Assembly (NCBI GenBank): GCA_963627135.1
Contig: CAVFZY010000015.1
Location: forward strand, 9,748-73,747
DNA length: 64,000 bases
Reading direction: 5' to 3'
Source: CAG-103 sp963627135
GTDB taxonomy: Bacteria > Bacillota > Clostridia > Oscillospirales > Oscillospiraceae
Positions 43,319 to 52,299 of the stretch are shown here, one piece after another. A program made the position numbers and the translations under genes. Position 1 is the stretch's first letter, and each line of letters starts with the position of its first letter. The notes beneath the pieces are model-generated. The model saw only the letters and a list, made by a program, of their open reading frames with translations, was not told the origin of the DNA and did no database searches.

Positions 43319-44212
43319 TCACTTCTCCTCCTTTTTCTGCGCGGCTTCCTCTGCGTCGGCCATGGCCTGCAGATTGCAGTAGTGGTGGCGGCGCTGAAAC
43401 ACCTTCTGCTCCTGGGCCTCATAGATCTTGGAACGGGCGATCGCCTCGTCGAAGTCGACGAGGTGGCCGTCAAACTCCGGCCCGTCGACGCAGGTGAACT
43501 TCATCTTGCCGTCCACGGTCAGGCGGCAGCCGCCGCACATACCGGAACCGTCGATCATGATGCAGTTCATATCGACCATTGTGGCCACGCCGTATTCCTT
43601 CGTGATCTGGCAGACGAACTTCATCATCGGCAGCGGGCCGATGCAGATGCAGTGGTCGTACTGCTTGCCCTCGGCCTTGGCCTTCTCGAGCAGCTCCTTG
43701 AGCTTGACGGTCGTGAAGCCCTTCTCGCCGTAGGTGCCGTCGTCGGTCATCATGTACAGATGATCGCAGCAGGCGCGCATCTCGTCCTCGAGTACGACAA
43801 TGCCCTTCGTGCGGAAGCCCGCGATGATGTCGACATCGCAGCCGAGGCGGTGCGCCTCCTTGGCCTGCGGCCACGCGATGGCGCAGCCGGAGCCGCCGCC
43901 GACGACCACGACCTTGTGCATGTCGTCGAACTCGGCGGGGTTGCCGAGCGGGCCGACGACATCGGCCACATAGTCGCCGGCCTTCTTGCCGGCGAGCAGG
44001 GCCGTCGTGCTGCCGACGCGCTGCATGATGACCGACACGGTGCCGGCCTCGCGATCGTAGGAAGAGATCGTGATGGGCATGCGCTCGCCGAACTCGTCGA
44101 CGCGGAACATCAGGAACTGACCCGGCTGCGCCTTGCGGGCGACGAGCGGGGCCTCAAACGTGACGCGGAACATATTGTCAGATAATCTTTCGTTATTGAC
44201 GATTTTGAACAT
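43319..44212 (-). CDS. nfnA: NADH/[2Fe-2S] subunit of electron-bifurcating transhydrogenase NfnAB
   Basis: 297 residues. Ferredoxin-NADP reductase fold: flavin-domain segment RMPITISSYD, NAD-domain VVVGGGSGCAIAWPQA, and a C-terminal [2Fe-2S] motif (MVDMNCIMIDGSGMCGGC...C). The ATG at 44212 follows TTGAGGTGA; a GTG three codons earlier is less suitable. First gene of the nfnAB operon, which has its own promoter. Confidence 0.93.
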   Translation of the reverse strand: MFKIVNNERLSDNMFRVTFEAPLVARKAQPGQFLMFRVDEFGERMPITISSYDREAGTVSVIMQRVGSTTALLAGKKAGDYVADVVGPLGNPAEFDDMHKVVVVGGGSGCAIAWPQAKEAHRLGCDVDIIAGFRTKGIVVLEDEMRACCDHLYMMTDDGTYGEKGFTTVKLKELLEKAKAEGKQYDHCICIGPLPMMKFVCQITKEYGVATMVDMNCIMIDGSGMCGGCRLTVDGKMKFTCVDGPEFDGHLVDFDEAIARSKIYEAQEQKVFQRRHHYCNLQAMADAEEAAQKKEEK

Positions 44213-44232
44213 GAAAATCACCTCAAGGCATT

Positions 44233-44261
44233 ATTATAGCCGAATCGCAAATTTTGCACAA
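44233..44261 (-). promoter_or_regulatory. Sigma-A promoter of nfnAB
   Basis: TTGTGC, 17 bases, TATAAT. Confidence 0.8.
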
Positions 44262-44440
44262 GAGAGAAACGAAAAATCTAAATTTTAACATACAAATTGA
44301 CGAAAAACTGTGGACTTGCACAAAATTTTCCCTGCACTTTTGAGCAGAAAAGCGGATGCTTTTGCGGGGAAATTGCAGAAAATTGCCGAGTTATGCGGTG
44401 TGTTTTGATTCGAAAATGGCGGAAAATGGCCCCTCCGGAG
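44262..44440. other. AT-rich spacer upstream of nfnAB
   Basis: About 180 bases, clearly AT-richer than the genes on either side. No gene, repeat or clear operator was recognised; it may hold upstream regulatory sites. Confidence 0.4.
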
Positions 44441-44478
44441 TCAAAAGGAAGCCGCCTGCCCCGGTCGGGGCAGGCGGC
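44441..44478 (-). terminator. Terminator of the phosphoketolase gene
   Basis: GCCGCCTGCCCC/GGGGCAGGCGGC stem followed by TTCCTTTTGA on the minus strand. Confidence 0.8.
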
Positions 44479-44568
44479 GGATGTGCGGGTGGGGGTCATC
44501 CGGGACGGCCGCTTCGCGCGGTTACGCGCACGGCTGCGCGGCACAGTTTCCCAGCGCGGCGGGCGCGC

Positions 44569-46962
44569 TCAGCGCTCGGAGCTCGTGGCGGCGCTGGTGC
44601 TGCCGGTCCACTGCCAGTTGGCGATCTCGGGCAGGTCCACACCGTGCGCGGCGATATATTGCCGGTGCTCGACGAGCTTGTCGCGCATCTGCTGCACGGC
44701 GTAGGCACCGCGGTTGCCGAGCTGCGGCAAGCGCTTGACGACGTCGATGACGAGGTGGAAGCGGTCGAGCTCGTTGAGCACGCGCATGTCAAACGGCGTC
44801 GTGATCGTGCCCTCCTCGACGTAGCCGCAGACGAACATGTTCTGGTTATGGCGGGTGTACGTCAGCTCGTGGATGAGCTTCGGGTAGCCGTGGAAGGCGA
44901 AGATGACGGGCTTGTCCTTCGTGAAGATGAGGTCGTAGTCCTCGTCCGTGAGGCCGTGCGGGTGGTCCGCATGCGGCTGCAGCTTCATCAGATCGACCAC
45001 GTTCACGACGCGCACGCGCACCTCCGGCAGCTTCTCGCGCAGGATGGTCACGGCGGCGAGCGTCTCGAGCGTGGGCGTGTCGCCGCAGCAGGCCATGACG
45101 ACATCGGGCTCCGTTCCCTGGTCGCTGCTGGCCCACTCCCAGATGCTCACGCCCTGCGTGCAGTGGCGCACGGCCTGCTCCATGGTCAGCCACTGCGGCC
45201 GCGGGTGCTTGGAGGCCACGATGACGTTGATATAGTTCCGGCTGCGGATGCAGTGGTCAAAGCAGCTCAGGAGGCAGTTTGCGTCCGGCGGCAGATAAAT
45301 GCGCACGACGTCGGCCTTCTTATTCGACACGTGGTCAAGGAAACCGGGGTCCTGGTGCGTGAAGCCGTTGTGGTCCTGCTGCCACACGTTCGAGGCGAGC
45401 ACGTAGTTGAGCGAGGCAATGTCCTGCCGCCATGGCAGCTGGTTGCAGACCTTCAGCCACTTGGCGTGCTGCGCGACCATGGAGTCCACGATGCGGATGA
45501 AGGCCTCGTAGCTGTTGAAAAAGCCGTGGCGGCCGGTGAGCAGGTAGCCCTCGAGCCAGCCCTCGCACATGTGCTCCGAGAGCATGGAGTCCATGACGCG
45601 GCCGTCCGGGTCGAGAAACTCGTCATTGTCCGTCGCCTCGGCGACCCAGCGGCGGCCCGTGACCTCAAACACCGGGCTCAGGCGGTTGGAGGCCGTCTCG
45701 TCGGGGGCGAAGATGCGGAAGTTGCGCGCGTCCATGTTCTCGCGCATGATATCGCGCACGAACGCGCCGAGCACGGTCATGTCCTGCGCCTCGACGGCGC
45801 CGGGCGCCGGCACGGGCTGCTCATAGCTGCGGAAGTCCGGTATGCGCAGCTCGCGCAGCAGCAGTCCGCCGTTGGCGTGGGGATTCGCGCCCATGCGGCG
45901 CTGCCCCTTCGGCGCGAGGGCCTGCAGCTCGGGGATGAGCGTGCCGTTGTCGTCAAAGAGTTCCTCTGGGTGGTAGCTGCGCAGCCATTCCTCGAGCTGC
46001 ACGAGGTGCTCGGGCCTGTCCATCGCGATCGGCACCTGGTGCGCGCGGAACGACCCCTCCACCTGCTTGCCGTCCACTTCCTTCGGGCCGGTCCAGCCCT
46101 TCGGCGCGCGGAACACGATCATCGGCCAGTAGGGGCGCGTGGTGTCGTGCGCGGTGCGCGCGTGCTGCTGGATGGCGTGGATCTCCTCGATGGCCCAGTC
46201 CATTGTCTCGGCCATCTTCGCGTGCATCTCGGCGGGGTCGTCACCCTCGACGAAGCGCGGCTCCCACCCGCAGCCGCGGAAGAACATCTCGAGTTCCTCG
46301 TGGCTGATGCGGGAAAAGAGTGTGGGGTTGGCGATCTTGAAGCCGTTGAGGTGCAGGATCGGCAGCACCGCGCCGTCCGTGATGGGGTTGACGAACTTGT
46401 TGCCGTGCCACGCGGTGGCGAGCGGGCCGGTCTCGGCCTCACCGTCGCCGACGACGCAGGCGGCAATCAGGCCGGGGTTATCCATCACGGCGCCGAAGGC
46501 GTGCGCGAGCGAGTAACCCAGCTCGCCGCCCTCGTGGATGGAGCCCGGCGTCTCGGGCGCGACATGGCTCGGGATGCCGCCGGGGAACGAAAACTGCTTG
46601 AACAGGCGCTGCATGCCGGCCGCGTCGCGCGTGATGTTCGGGTACACGTCGGTGTACGAGCCGTCGAGATAGTCCTGCGCGACCATGGCGTTGCCGCCGT
46701 GGCCCGGGCCGGAGAGATAGATCATGTCGAGGTCGTATTCGTTGATGACGCGGTTGAGGTGCGTGTAAATGAAGTTCTGGCCGGGCACAGTGCCCCAGTG
46801 GCCGACGATCTTCTTCTTGATGTCGCGCTCGGTCAACCGCCGGCGCAGCAGCGGGTCGTCGAGCAGATAGAGCTGGCAGGCGGACAGATAGTTTGCCGCG
46901 CGCCACCAGGCGTCCATTTTGGCCAGCAGCTCCGGTGTGGGTGCAAACGCTTCGTTTTTCAT
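44569..46962 (-). CDS. xfp: Xylulose-5-phosphate/fructose-6-phosphate phosphoketolase
   Basis: TPP enzyme splitting xylulose-5-P (or fructose-6-P) into acetyl-P and glyceraldehyde-3-P (or erythrose-4-P). 797 residues, normal for the family. Segments: YLSGPGHGGNAMVAQ, SIHEGGELGYSL, TPP/Mg motif GDGEAETGPLATAWHGNK, GFTHQDPGFLDH. The ATG at 46962 has AAGGAGG eight bases upstream. It follows two flavoprotein genes on the same strand after 45 bases, with a palindrome in the gap. Confidence 0.97.
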   Translation of the reverse strand: MKNEAFAPTPELLAKMDAWWRAANYLSACQLYLLDDPLLRRRLTERDIKKKIVGHWGTVPGQNFIYTHLNRVINEYDLDMIYLSGPGHGGNAMVAQDYLDGSYTDVYPNITRDAAGMQRLFKQFSFPGGIPSHVAPETPGSIHEGGELGYSLAHAFGAVMDNPGLIAACVVGDGEAETGPLATAWHGNKFVNPITDGAVLPILHLNGFKIANPTLFSRISHEELEMFFRGCGWEPRFVEGDDPAEMHAKMAETMDWAIEEIHAIQQHARTAHDTTRPYWPMIVFRAPKGWTGPKEVDGKQVEGSFRAHQVPIAMDRPEHLVQLEEWLRSYHPEELFDDNGTLIPELQALAPKGQRRMGANPHANGGLLLRELRIPDFRSYEQPVPAPGAVEAQDMTVLGAFVRDIMRENMDARNFRIFAPDETASNRLSPVFEVTGRRWVAEATDNDEFLDPDGRVMDSMLSEHMCEGWLEGYLLTGRHGFFNSYEAFIRIVDSMVAQHAKWLKVCNQLPWRQDIASLNYVLASNVWQQDHNGFTHQDPGFLDHVSNKKADVVRIYLPPDANCLLSCFDHCIRSRNYINVIVASKHPRPQWLTMEQAVRHCTQGVSIWEWASSDQGTEPDVVMACCGDTPTLETLAAVTILREKLPEVRVRVVNVVDLMKLQPHADHPHGLTDEDYDLIFTKDKPVIFAFHGYPKLIHELTYTRHNQNMFVCGYVEEGTITTPFDMRVLNELDRFHLVIDVVKRLPQLGNRGAYAVQQMRDKLVEHRQYIAAHGVDLPEIANWQWTGSTSAATSSER

Positions 46963-46989
46963 CGTGGAAACCTCCTTATATCCATAGGA

Positions 46990-47005
46990 TGTGCCGTTTG
47001 GCACA
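46990..47005 (-). promoter_or_regulatory. Palindrome upstream of xfp
   Basis: TGTGCC-N4-GGCACA, between the flavoprotein stop and the xfp ribosome binding site; possible operator or RNA hairpin. Confidence 0.4.
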
Positions 47006-47007
47006 GG

Positions 47008-48600
47008 TCATGCTTCGTTTTGCAGCGCAGAGAGTACGCTCTCAGCGCAGCGCAGCCCGTCCACGGCGGCGCTCGTGATGCCGCCGGCGTAGCCCGCGCC
47101 CTCGCCGCAGGGGTAGAGCCCGGGCACGCCGGTGCTGCACCGGTCTTCCCCGCGCACGATGCGCACGGGGCTGCTCGAGCGGGTCTCCGGCGCGGTGATC
47201 ACGGCGTCCGGGTCATCAAAACAGCGCAGCTTTTTGCCGAAGGCGGGCAGCGCCTGCGCAAGCGTCGCCGTGATGCGCGCGGGCAGCACGTCGTGCAGGT
47301 CGCACCACGTCACGCCGGGGCGGTACGTCGGCTGCACGCGGCCGGGGCCGGTGCTCGCGCGCCCGGCGAGAAAGTCGCCCGCCAGCTGCGCCGGGGCGTG
47401 ATAATTGCCGCCGCCGCGCGCAAAGGCGCGCTGCTCGATGCTGCGCTGCCAGTACATGCCGCCGAGGGTGCTTTTATCCGGGAAGTCCTCCGGCCGCAGC
47501 GTCACGAGCACGGCGGCGTTGGCGTTTTCCCCGTCGCGGCGGGAGTTGCTCATGCCGTTGGTGCACACGCCGCCCGCTTCCGACGCCGCAGCGAACACCT
47601 CGCCGCCCGGGCACATGCAGAACGTGTATGCGCTCGACCCGTCCGGCAGGTGGCAGGAGAGGGAATAGTCCGCCGCCGGCAGATGCTCCGCCGCCGCGCC
47701 ATACTGCGCGGCGTTGATATCGGCCTGCCGGTGCTCGATGCGCACGCCCATGGAAAACGGCTTCGGCTCCATCGGCACGCCCTGCGTGTGCAGCATTTCA
47801 AACGTGTCGCGCGCGCTGTGGCCGATCGCGAGGATGACCTGCCGCGCCGGGAGCGTGTAGTCGCCCTTCGGCCCGGCCGCGGTCAGCGCCGCGATGTGTC
47901 CGTCCTGCGTGGACAGACCCGTCACGCGGTGGCCGAAGCGCACCTCGCCGCCGCGGTCGATGATCTCGCGCCGGAGGTTCTGCACGACCTCGACGAGCAC
48001 GTCCGTGCCGATATGGGGCTTGGCGTCGTAGGTGATGTGCTCCGGCGCACCGTGCGCCGCGAATTCCGCCAGCACGAAGCCGATGCGCGCGTCGTGCGTG
48101 CCGGTGTTGAGCTTGCCGTCGGAAAATGTGCCTGCGCCGCCCTCGCCGAACTGCACGTTGCACTCCGGGTCGAACGGCCCGCCCGCGCGAAATGCCGCGA
48201 TCTGCGCGCTGCGCGTTTTTGCGTCCGGCCCGCGCTCGAGCACGATGGGGCGTGCGCCCGCGCGCGCGAGCAGCAGCGCCGCGAACATCCCCGCCGGGCC
48301 GAAGCCCACAATCACGGGGCGCGTCTCCGGCGGTGCGATGTGCGCTATGGGGTAGGTCTTGTCCTGTACGAGCGCCGCGCCGCGGCAGCGGCGGACGAGC
48401 CGTCGCTCGTCCCCGTGCACGGTCACGCCCACGGTGTAAACATAGTGAATGTCGTCCTTTCGGCGCGCATCGAGCGACTTTTTGCGGATGCGCAGGGCGG
48501 CGATATCGCCGGGCTGCACTTTCAGCGCCCTGGCGGCAAGTGAAAGCAGCTGCGCCTCGTCTGCGCCGGGGGCGAGCTTCAGGTTCGAAATTGCGATCAT
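47008..48600 (-). CDS. FAD-dependent oxidoreductase (COG2509-like)
   Basis: 530 residues. N-terminal ~90-residue domain, then FAD motif VIVGFGPAGMFAALLLARAG, and central segments GGAGTFSDGKLNTGT and AIGHSARDTFEML typical of an uncharacterised NAD(P)/FAD dehydrogenase group. A C-terminal PCGEGAGYAGGI FAD-contact segment ends it. Start ATG at 48600 overlaps the stop of the next upstream gene by four bases. Reaction unknown. Confidence 0.88.
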   Translation of the reverse strand: MIAISNLKLAPGADEAQLLSLAARALKVQPGDIAALRIRKKSLDARRKDDIHYVYTVGVTVHGDERRLVRRCRGAALVQDKTYPIAHIAPPETRPVIVGFGPAGMFAALLLARAGARPIVLERGPDAKTRSAQIAAFRAGGPFDPECNVQFGEGGAGTFSDGKLNTGTHDARIGFVLAEFAAHGAPEHITYDAKPHIGTDVLVEVVQNLRREIIDRGGEVRFGHRVTGLSTQDGHIAALTAAGPKGDYTLPARQVILAIGHSARDTFEMLHTQGVPMEPKPFSMGVRIEHRQADINAAQYGAAAEHLPAADYSLSCHLPDGSSAYTFCMCPGGEVFAAASEAGGVCTNGMSNSRRDGENANAAVLVTLRPEDFPDKSTLGGMYWQRSIEQRAFARGGGNYHAPAQLAGDFLAGRASTGPGRVQPTYRPGVTWCDLHDVLPARITATLAQALPAFGKKLRCFDDPDAVITAPETRSSSPVRIVRGEDRCSTGVPGLYPCGEGAGYAGGITSAAVDGLRCAESVLSALQNEA

Positions 48601-49805
48601 CGGCACGCCCTCCCGGCCGCGCGGCCGCTGGCCCATGCCCACTGCAGGTTGTAGCCGCCGCAGTCGCCGTCGATGTCCAGCACCTCGCCGCAGGCGTACA
48701 GCCCGGGCACAAGAAGGCTTTCCATCGTCGCGGGGTCAAATTCGTCCGTGCGGATGCCGCCGGCCGTGACCTGCGCGCTCTCGAAGCCCTCCGTGCCGCG
48801 CACCGGCAGTGCAAAGCCCTTCGCCGCGCGCACGAGCGCCTTGAGCTCCTGGTCCGTTACGTCGCTGAGCGGCCGCCCGCCGGGGATGGCGGCGTAGCGC
48901 AGCAGCATCTTGCCCACGCGGTTGTGTACCGTGCCGGTCAGCACCTCCTCGCAGGGGAGGGCGGGCGCGGCCGCGCGCCGCGCCTGCAAAAACGCGAGGC
49001 AGTCCTGCGCGCTGTGTTCGCGCAGCAGGTCGAGCGTCACGGTCTGGCCCTCGCCGCCGCAGCTTGCTGCGCGGGAGATCTCAAACACGGCCGGGCCGGA
49101 CACACCCTTTTCTGTGAACTGCACCTCGCCCGCGCTGCGCGCGAGAATTTCCCGGCCGCGCGTGAGCGTCACGCGCGCGTCGGCGCGCACGCCCTTGAGC
49201 GTGCGGGGATAGGTCGGGTCGGTCGTCAGCTGCACGAGCGCGGGGTGCAGCGTCGTGCGCCGGTGACCGAGACTCTGCAGCAGGGCATACCCGTCGCGCA
49301 CGCCGCCGGCCTTCGCCCCGGCCGCACCGCCGCACGCAATGATGACGCGGTCGGCGGGGACGCTGTCACCCTCCATCTCGATGACAAAGCCGTGCCCCTG
49401 CCGGCGCACGGCCGTCACGGCCTCGCCCGCGCGCAGGGTGATGTTCGGCTGCGCGAGCGCGAAGCGCAGCACATCCACGACACTGTTGGCCGCGTTCGAG
49501 AGCGGGTACACGCGCCCGCCCGGCTCCGTCACGGTCATGAGCCCGTGCGCGGCGAACCAGCGCAGCGCCGCCTCGGGCGGGAAGGCCGCGAGCGCCGGCA
49601 CGGCAAAGTCCGGCTGCGTGCCGTGGTAGTTTTCGGGCGCGGTGCCGGTGTTTGTCAGGTTGCAGCGGCCGTTGCCGGTCACGGCGAGCTTGCGCCCCAC
49701 GCGCGCCTGCCGCTCGAAGAGCAGAATTTCATTTTCCGGTTGCTCGGCGGCGGTCAGCGCGGCCATCATGCCGGACGCGCCCGCGCCGATGACTGCGATC
49801 GTCAT
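48597..49805 (-). CDS. NAD(P)/FAD-dependent oxidoreductase (HI0933/BaiN-like)
   Basis: 402 residues. FAD motif IAVIGAGASGMMAALTAA; GRKLAVTGNGRCNLTN signature of the HI0933 family; FTEKGVSGPAVFEISR; C-terminal DIDGDCGGYNLQWAWASG. BaiN, a bile-acid-pathway flavoprotein in Clostridium scindens, belongs to this broad family. Most members are uncharacterised, so that function should not be assumed. Start ATG at 49805; first gene of the unit leading to xfp. Confidence 0.9.
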   Translation of the reverse strand: MTIAVIGAGASGMMAALTAAEQPENEILLFERQARVGRKLAVTGNGRCNLTNTGTAPENYHGTQPDFAVPALAAFPPEAALRWFAAHGLMTVTEPGGRVYPLSNAANSVVDVLRFALAQPNITLRAGEAVTAVRRQGHGFVIEMEGDSVPADRVIIACGGAAGAKAGGVRDGYALLQSLGHRRTTLHPALVQLTTDPTYPRTLKGVRADARVTLTRGREILARSAGEVQFTEKGVSGPAVFEISRAASCGGEGQTVTLDLLREHSAQDCLAFLQARRAAAPALPCEEVLTGTVHNRVGKMLLRYAAIPGGRPLSDVTDQELKALVRAAKGFALPVRGTEGFESAQVTAGGIRTDEFDPATMESLLVPGLYACGEVLDIDGDCGGYNLQWAWASGRAAGRACR

Positions 49806-49983
49806 GGCGATGCTCCGTTTCTATCGTTTTTCTCCCCTCATTAAATCACACTTTGCCCGCAAATACAAGAAAACGGAGGCACTCCCTGACGTTGCGCACA
49901 CAGGCAATCGTCTTTGTGCCGTGCCACCCCATAAACCTTTTCCTCAAGGGGAAGGCTTGAATGGTGCACAATTCAAAGGTATC

Positions 49984-50051
49984 TGAGCAGCAGGGGAGCC
50001 CGAGGGGGCAAAGCCCGCCTCGGATGGAATCTGGCATCGCCTTTTGGCGAT
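49984..50051 (+). repeat. Second dispersed module (M2) next to element E3
   Basis: GAGCAGCAGGGGAGCCCGAG, then a GGGC/GCCC stem, CCTCGGATGGAATCTGGCATCGC and a GGCATCGCC hairpin. Partial copies lie at 56764-56818 and, as a perfect hairpin, at 60432-60488. Confidence 0.7.
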
Positions 50052-50207
50052 GCCTTCCCCTTCGAGGGGAAGGTGGCGCGGCGGTGCGCCGCGACGGATG
50101 AGGTGTCGTTGGATGCGGGACGCATTACCGGAACTGCTGGAGAGGAGCACGACCTTTCCACCTCATCCGCCTCGCTCCGCTCAACGCCTTCTCCTCAAGG
50201 AGAAGGC
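50052..50207 (+). repeat. Composite inverted-repeat element E3 (complete, 156 bp)
   Basis: Left end: CCTTCCCC/GGGGAAGG hairpin, GGCGCGGCGG/CGCCGCG hairpin, GACGGATGAGGTG. Centre ~55 bases. Right end: CACCTCATCCG, small hairpin, CCTTCTCC/GGAGAAGG hairpin. The ends are imperfect inverted copies, as in a MITE. A further half-hairpin (TTTTCCTCAAGGGGAAGG) lies at 49935-49955. Confidence 0.8.
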
Positions 50208-50272
50208 GGCGGACATTCCAACCGCTCCGAAAAGAAGAAAGCGATAGATATGCGTCAGACACGCCCCCTGCA

Positions 50273-50312
50273 AGCAAAAAACGGCGGTAGCCAATTTGGC
50301 TGCCGCCGTTTT
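50273..50312 (-). terminator. Terminator of the MarR-type gene
   Basis: AACGGCGGCAGCCAA/TTGGCTACCGCCGTT followed by TTTTTTG on the minus strand. Confidence 0.85.
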
Positions 50313-50325
50313 TCCGGACGTGTGG

Positions 50326-50772
50326 TCACTTTTTCGGCACGTCGCACTCGGGCATCAGCTCGTCGCTCATGACGGCCAGCACATGCTCGAATGTCGCCAG
50401 TTCCTCGGGTGTGAACCGCTCACGGATGCGCTCGAGCACGGTGTCGATATAGCTCTGCATGAGGCCGTTGTAGCAGTAGAACTTGTCCGACAGCTTCAGG
50501 TGGTATTCGCGCCGGTCGGTGTCGGAGTTCTCCTTGACGATGTAGCCCTTACGGATGAGGTTGTTGACTTTGTAGGTCGCATTGGACTGTGAGATGCCGA
50601 GAAAATCCGCAAATTGACCGATGGTCGGCGCGTCGAGCTCGTGGATGACCTCGACGGAGAACGCCTCCATCGCGCTCAGCGAGCCCTCGCGCTCGCGCAC
50701 CTGCGAAAACAGGCGGCGAAAAAATTGCAGCTTGAACTTCTCGTACACGCTCTGAAAATTCTGCTCCAGCAT
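50326..50772 (-). CDS. MarR-family transcriptional regulator
   Basis: 148 residues. Winged helix with TIGQFADFLGISQSNATYKVNNLIRKGYIVK and wing NSDTDRREYHLKLSD, flanked by dimerisation helices. Start ATG at 50772 with AAGGGGG eight bases upstream; the open frame extends upstream through a terminator. Monocistronic. Targets unknown. Confidence 0.9.
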   Translation of the reverse strand: MLEQNFQSVYEKFKLQFFRRLFSQVREREGSLSAMEAFSVEVIHELDAPTIGQFADFLGISQSNATYKVNNLIRKGYIVKENSDTDRREYHLKLSDKFYCYNGLMQSYIDTVLERIRERFTPEELATFEHVLAVMSDELMPECDVPKK

Positions 50773-50837
50773 CGGAAGTTCCCCCTTACTTCTTCGATTC
50801 GCACACATTTTCTTCTCTTTTTTACACCCTGGCACCG

Positions 50838-50881
50838 AAAAAGTAAAGAGCCGGACGCGGGAATTTCCCCGCGTCCGGCAA
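50838..50881 (-). terminator. Terminator of the LUD-HdeD operon
   Basis: GCCGGACGCGGG/CCCGCGTCCGGC stem followed by TCTTTACTTTTT on the minus strand. Confidence 0.8.
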
Positions 50882-50903
50882 AAATCGCGCAGAATTTGAC
50901 GTC

Positions 50904-51557
50904 TTACGGCGCCTTTGGGTCGTCATCGGGCTTCGGCTCGGCGTCGTCATCACCGATGACCTCGCCGGTCGTCTCGACGGCGGTGGCGCCGTCCATAAAG
51001 TCATGCACGGCGTTTTTCACGTCCTTGACAAAGACGGCGGCATACACGACAGTGCACAGGTTCTGCACGCCGTCGACGATGAGCGACACGCCCATCATGA
51101 TCGTGAGCACCTGTTTGCCGTTAAAGGGGTTGAACACCAGCAGGATGCCAAGCACCAGGCACACGACCGTGCACACGAGCGTGACCCACCACGAGTGCGC
51201 GCCCATGCGCCGCGAATCGACGGCGACCTGCAGCTTGAACACGCTGTCCACGAGCACGAGCAGGCCAATCACGACCGAGAGAATGTCCGTCAGCGCCGGC
51301 GCACGCCAGAGCATGAGCGCGCCGAGGATGATGCAGAACAGGCCGACTGCAAAGTCGAACCGGATGGCCACGCCCTCGACCTCGCGGATGAAATAGAGCA
51401 CGATCTTCATCACGCCGAACACGGCCATGGCAGCGCCCAGGATGCGGCAGATCATGATCAGCGACGTCTCGGGGTTGACGACGAGATAGATGCCGAGGAG
51501 CAGGAACATCGCGCTGAGCACGACGTAGCTCCATTTGATGCGCTTGAAAATTTTCAT
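50904..51557 (-). CDS. HdeD-like (DUF308) membrane protein
   Basis: 217 residues. Six hydrophobic helices in two repeats of three, with segments LLGIYLVVNPETSLIMICRILG and LVLGILLVFNPFNGK typical of DUF308. The C-terminal tail is acidic (GDDDAEPKPDDD). Function in Firmicutes is unknown; the name comes from an E. coli acid-resistance protein. Starts 12 bases after the LUD gene, with its GGAGG in that gap. Confidence 0.88.
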   Translation of the reverse strand: MKIFKRIKWSYVVLSAMFLLLGIYLVVNPETSLIMICRILGAAMAVFGVMKIVLYFIREVEGVAIRFDFAVGLFCIILGALMLWRAPALTDILSVVIGLLVLVDSVFKLQVAVDSRRMGAHSWWVTLVCTVVCLVLGILLVFNPFNGKQVLTIMMGVSLIVDGVQNLCTVVYAAVFVKDVKNAVHDFMDGATAVETTGEVIGDDDAEPKPDDDPKAP

Positions 51558-51569
51558 AGGTATGCCTCC

Positions 51570-52166
51570 TTACAGGCCGAGCGGCTCGTCGATGAGTACG
51601 ACCTCGACCTTGGCCATGTCGAACATTTGCCCCCAGAGTACAAGCAAGGCGTTGCAGCCGCGGCTCTTGCTGCGGCAGTCGAGGCAGTGGCCGACCTTAT
51701 GGCACGGCTGGTCGCCGTCAAAGCGCTGCATGTTCTGCACGGCGGCGGTGTTGCGCGCGCGCGACAGGGCACTGTCGAAGTCCGGACAGATCTTGTTCGT
51801 GCCCGCGATGATGTATACCGTTTTGCCGATGCCGTAGACCATGGCGGCGAGGCGGTTGCCGCGGCCGTCGATGTTGAGAATCTGGCCGTCTTCCGTGATG
51901 GCGTTGGCACTGCTGAGATACACGGGCGCGGTCAGTGCGTGGTCAAGCGTATCAAACCCCGGCGTGCGCCAGTGCCACCAGACGGTGTTGTGCTCTACCA
52001 GCCGGTCGTACAGGCCGATCTGGTCGATGGTCTTGCTGCCGCCGATGCCGACGGTGGTGCCGTCGATCGCGCCGTCGAGATAGTCCGCCGCCTCGCTCGC
52101 CGCGGCGAAGTGCCGCACGGCGAAGCCGCGGCCGGTCAGGGCGCGGATGGTTTTTTCGATGTCCAT
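51570..52166 (-). CDS. LUD-domain protein (lactate-utilisation / DUF162 family)
   Basis: 198 residues. Single LUD domain with GGSKTIDQIGL, SSANAITEDGQILNIDG and AGTNKICPD. A Cys cluster (CHKVGHCLDCRSKSRGC) near the C-terminus could bind iron-sulfur or zinc. Stand-alone LUD proteins have no settled function; LutC/LutB relatives act in lactate oxidation. ATG at 52166 with GGAGG eight bases upstream. First gene of a two-gene operon. Confidence 0.87.
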   Translation of the reverse strand: MDIEKTIRALTGRGFAVRHFAAASEAADYLDGAIDGTTVGIGGSKTIDQIGLYDRLVEHNTVWWHWRTPGFDTLDHALTAPVYLSSANAITEDGQILNIDGRGNRLAAMVYGIGKTVYIIAGTNKICPDFDSALSRARNTAAVQNMQRFDGDQPCHKVGHCLDCRSKSRGCNALLVLWGQMFDMAKVEVVLIDEPLGL

Positions 52167-52195
52167 GGGACACACCTCCGATATATTCTGCCCTT

Positions 52196-52224
52196 ATCCT
52201 ACCATTGTCATCCGCCGCTGTCAA
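52196..52224 (-). promoter_or_regulatory. Promoter of the LUD-HdeD operon
   Basis: TTGACA, 17 bases, TAGGAT; divergent from the PAP2 promoter. Confidence 0.75.
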
Positions 52225-52236
52225 TTTCCTTTGCGG

Positions 52237-52265
52237 TTGAATCCGGCGGCGCGCTTTGCTATAAT
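52237..52265 (+). promoter_or_regulatory. Promoter of the PAP2 gene
   Basis: TTGAAT, 17 bases, TATAAT. Confidence 0.8.
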
Positions 52266-52299
52266 GGCGGCAGACAGACACAGAGGGGAGAGATCATTC

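Noticed and set aside
44356..48543. Plus-strand open frame of 1395 codons
   Set aside because: Lies opposite phosphoketolase and a flavoprotein gene; the product has no recognisable domain and runs through the xfp terminator.
48597..49805. Assignment as BaiN of the bile-acid 7-dehydroxylation pathway
   Set aside because: The family is broad and no other bai gene is present; only the family name is used.
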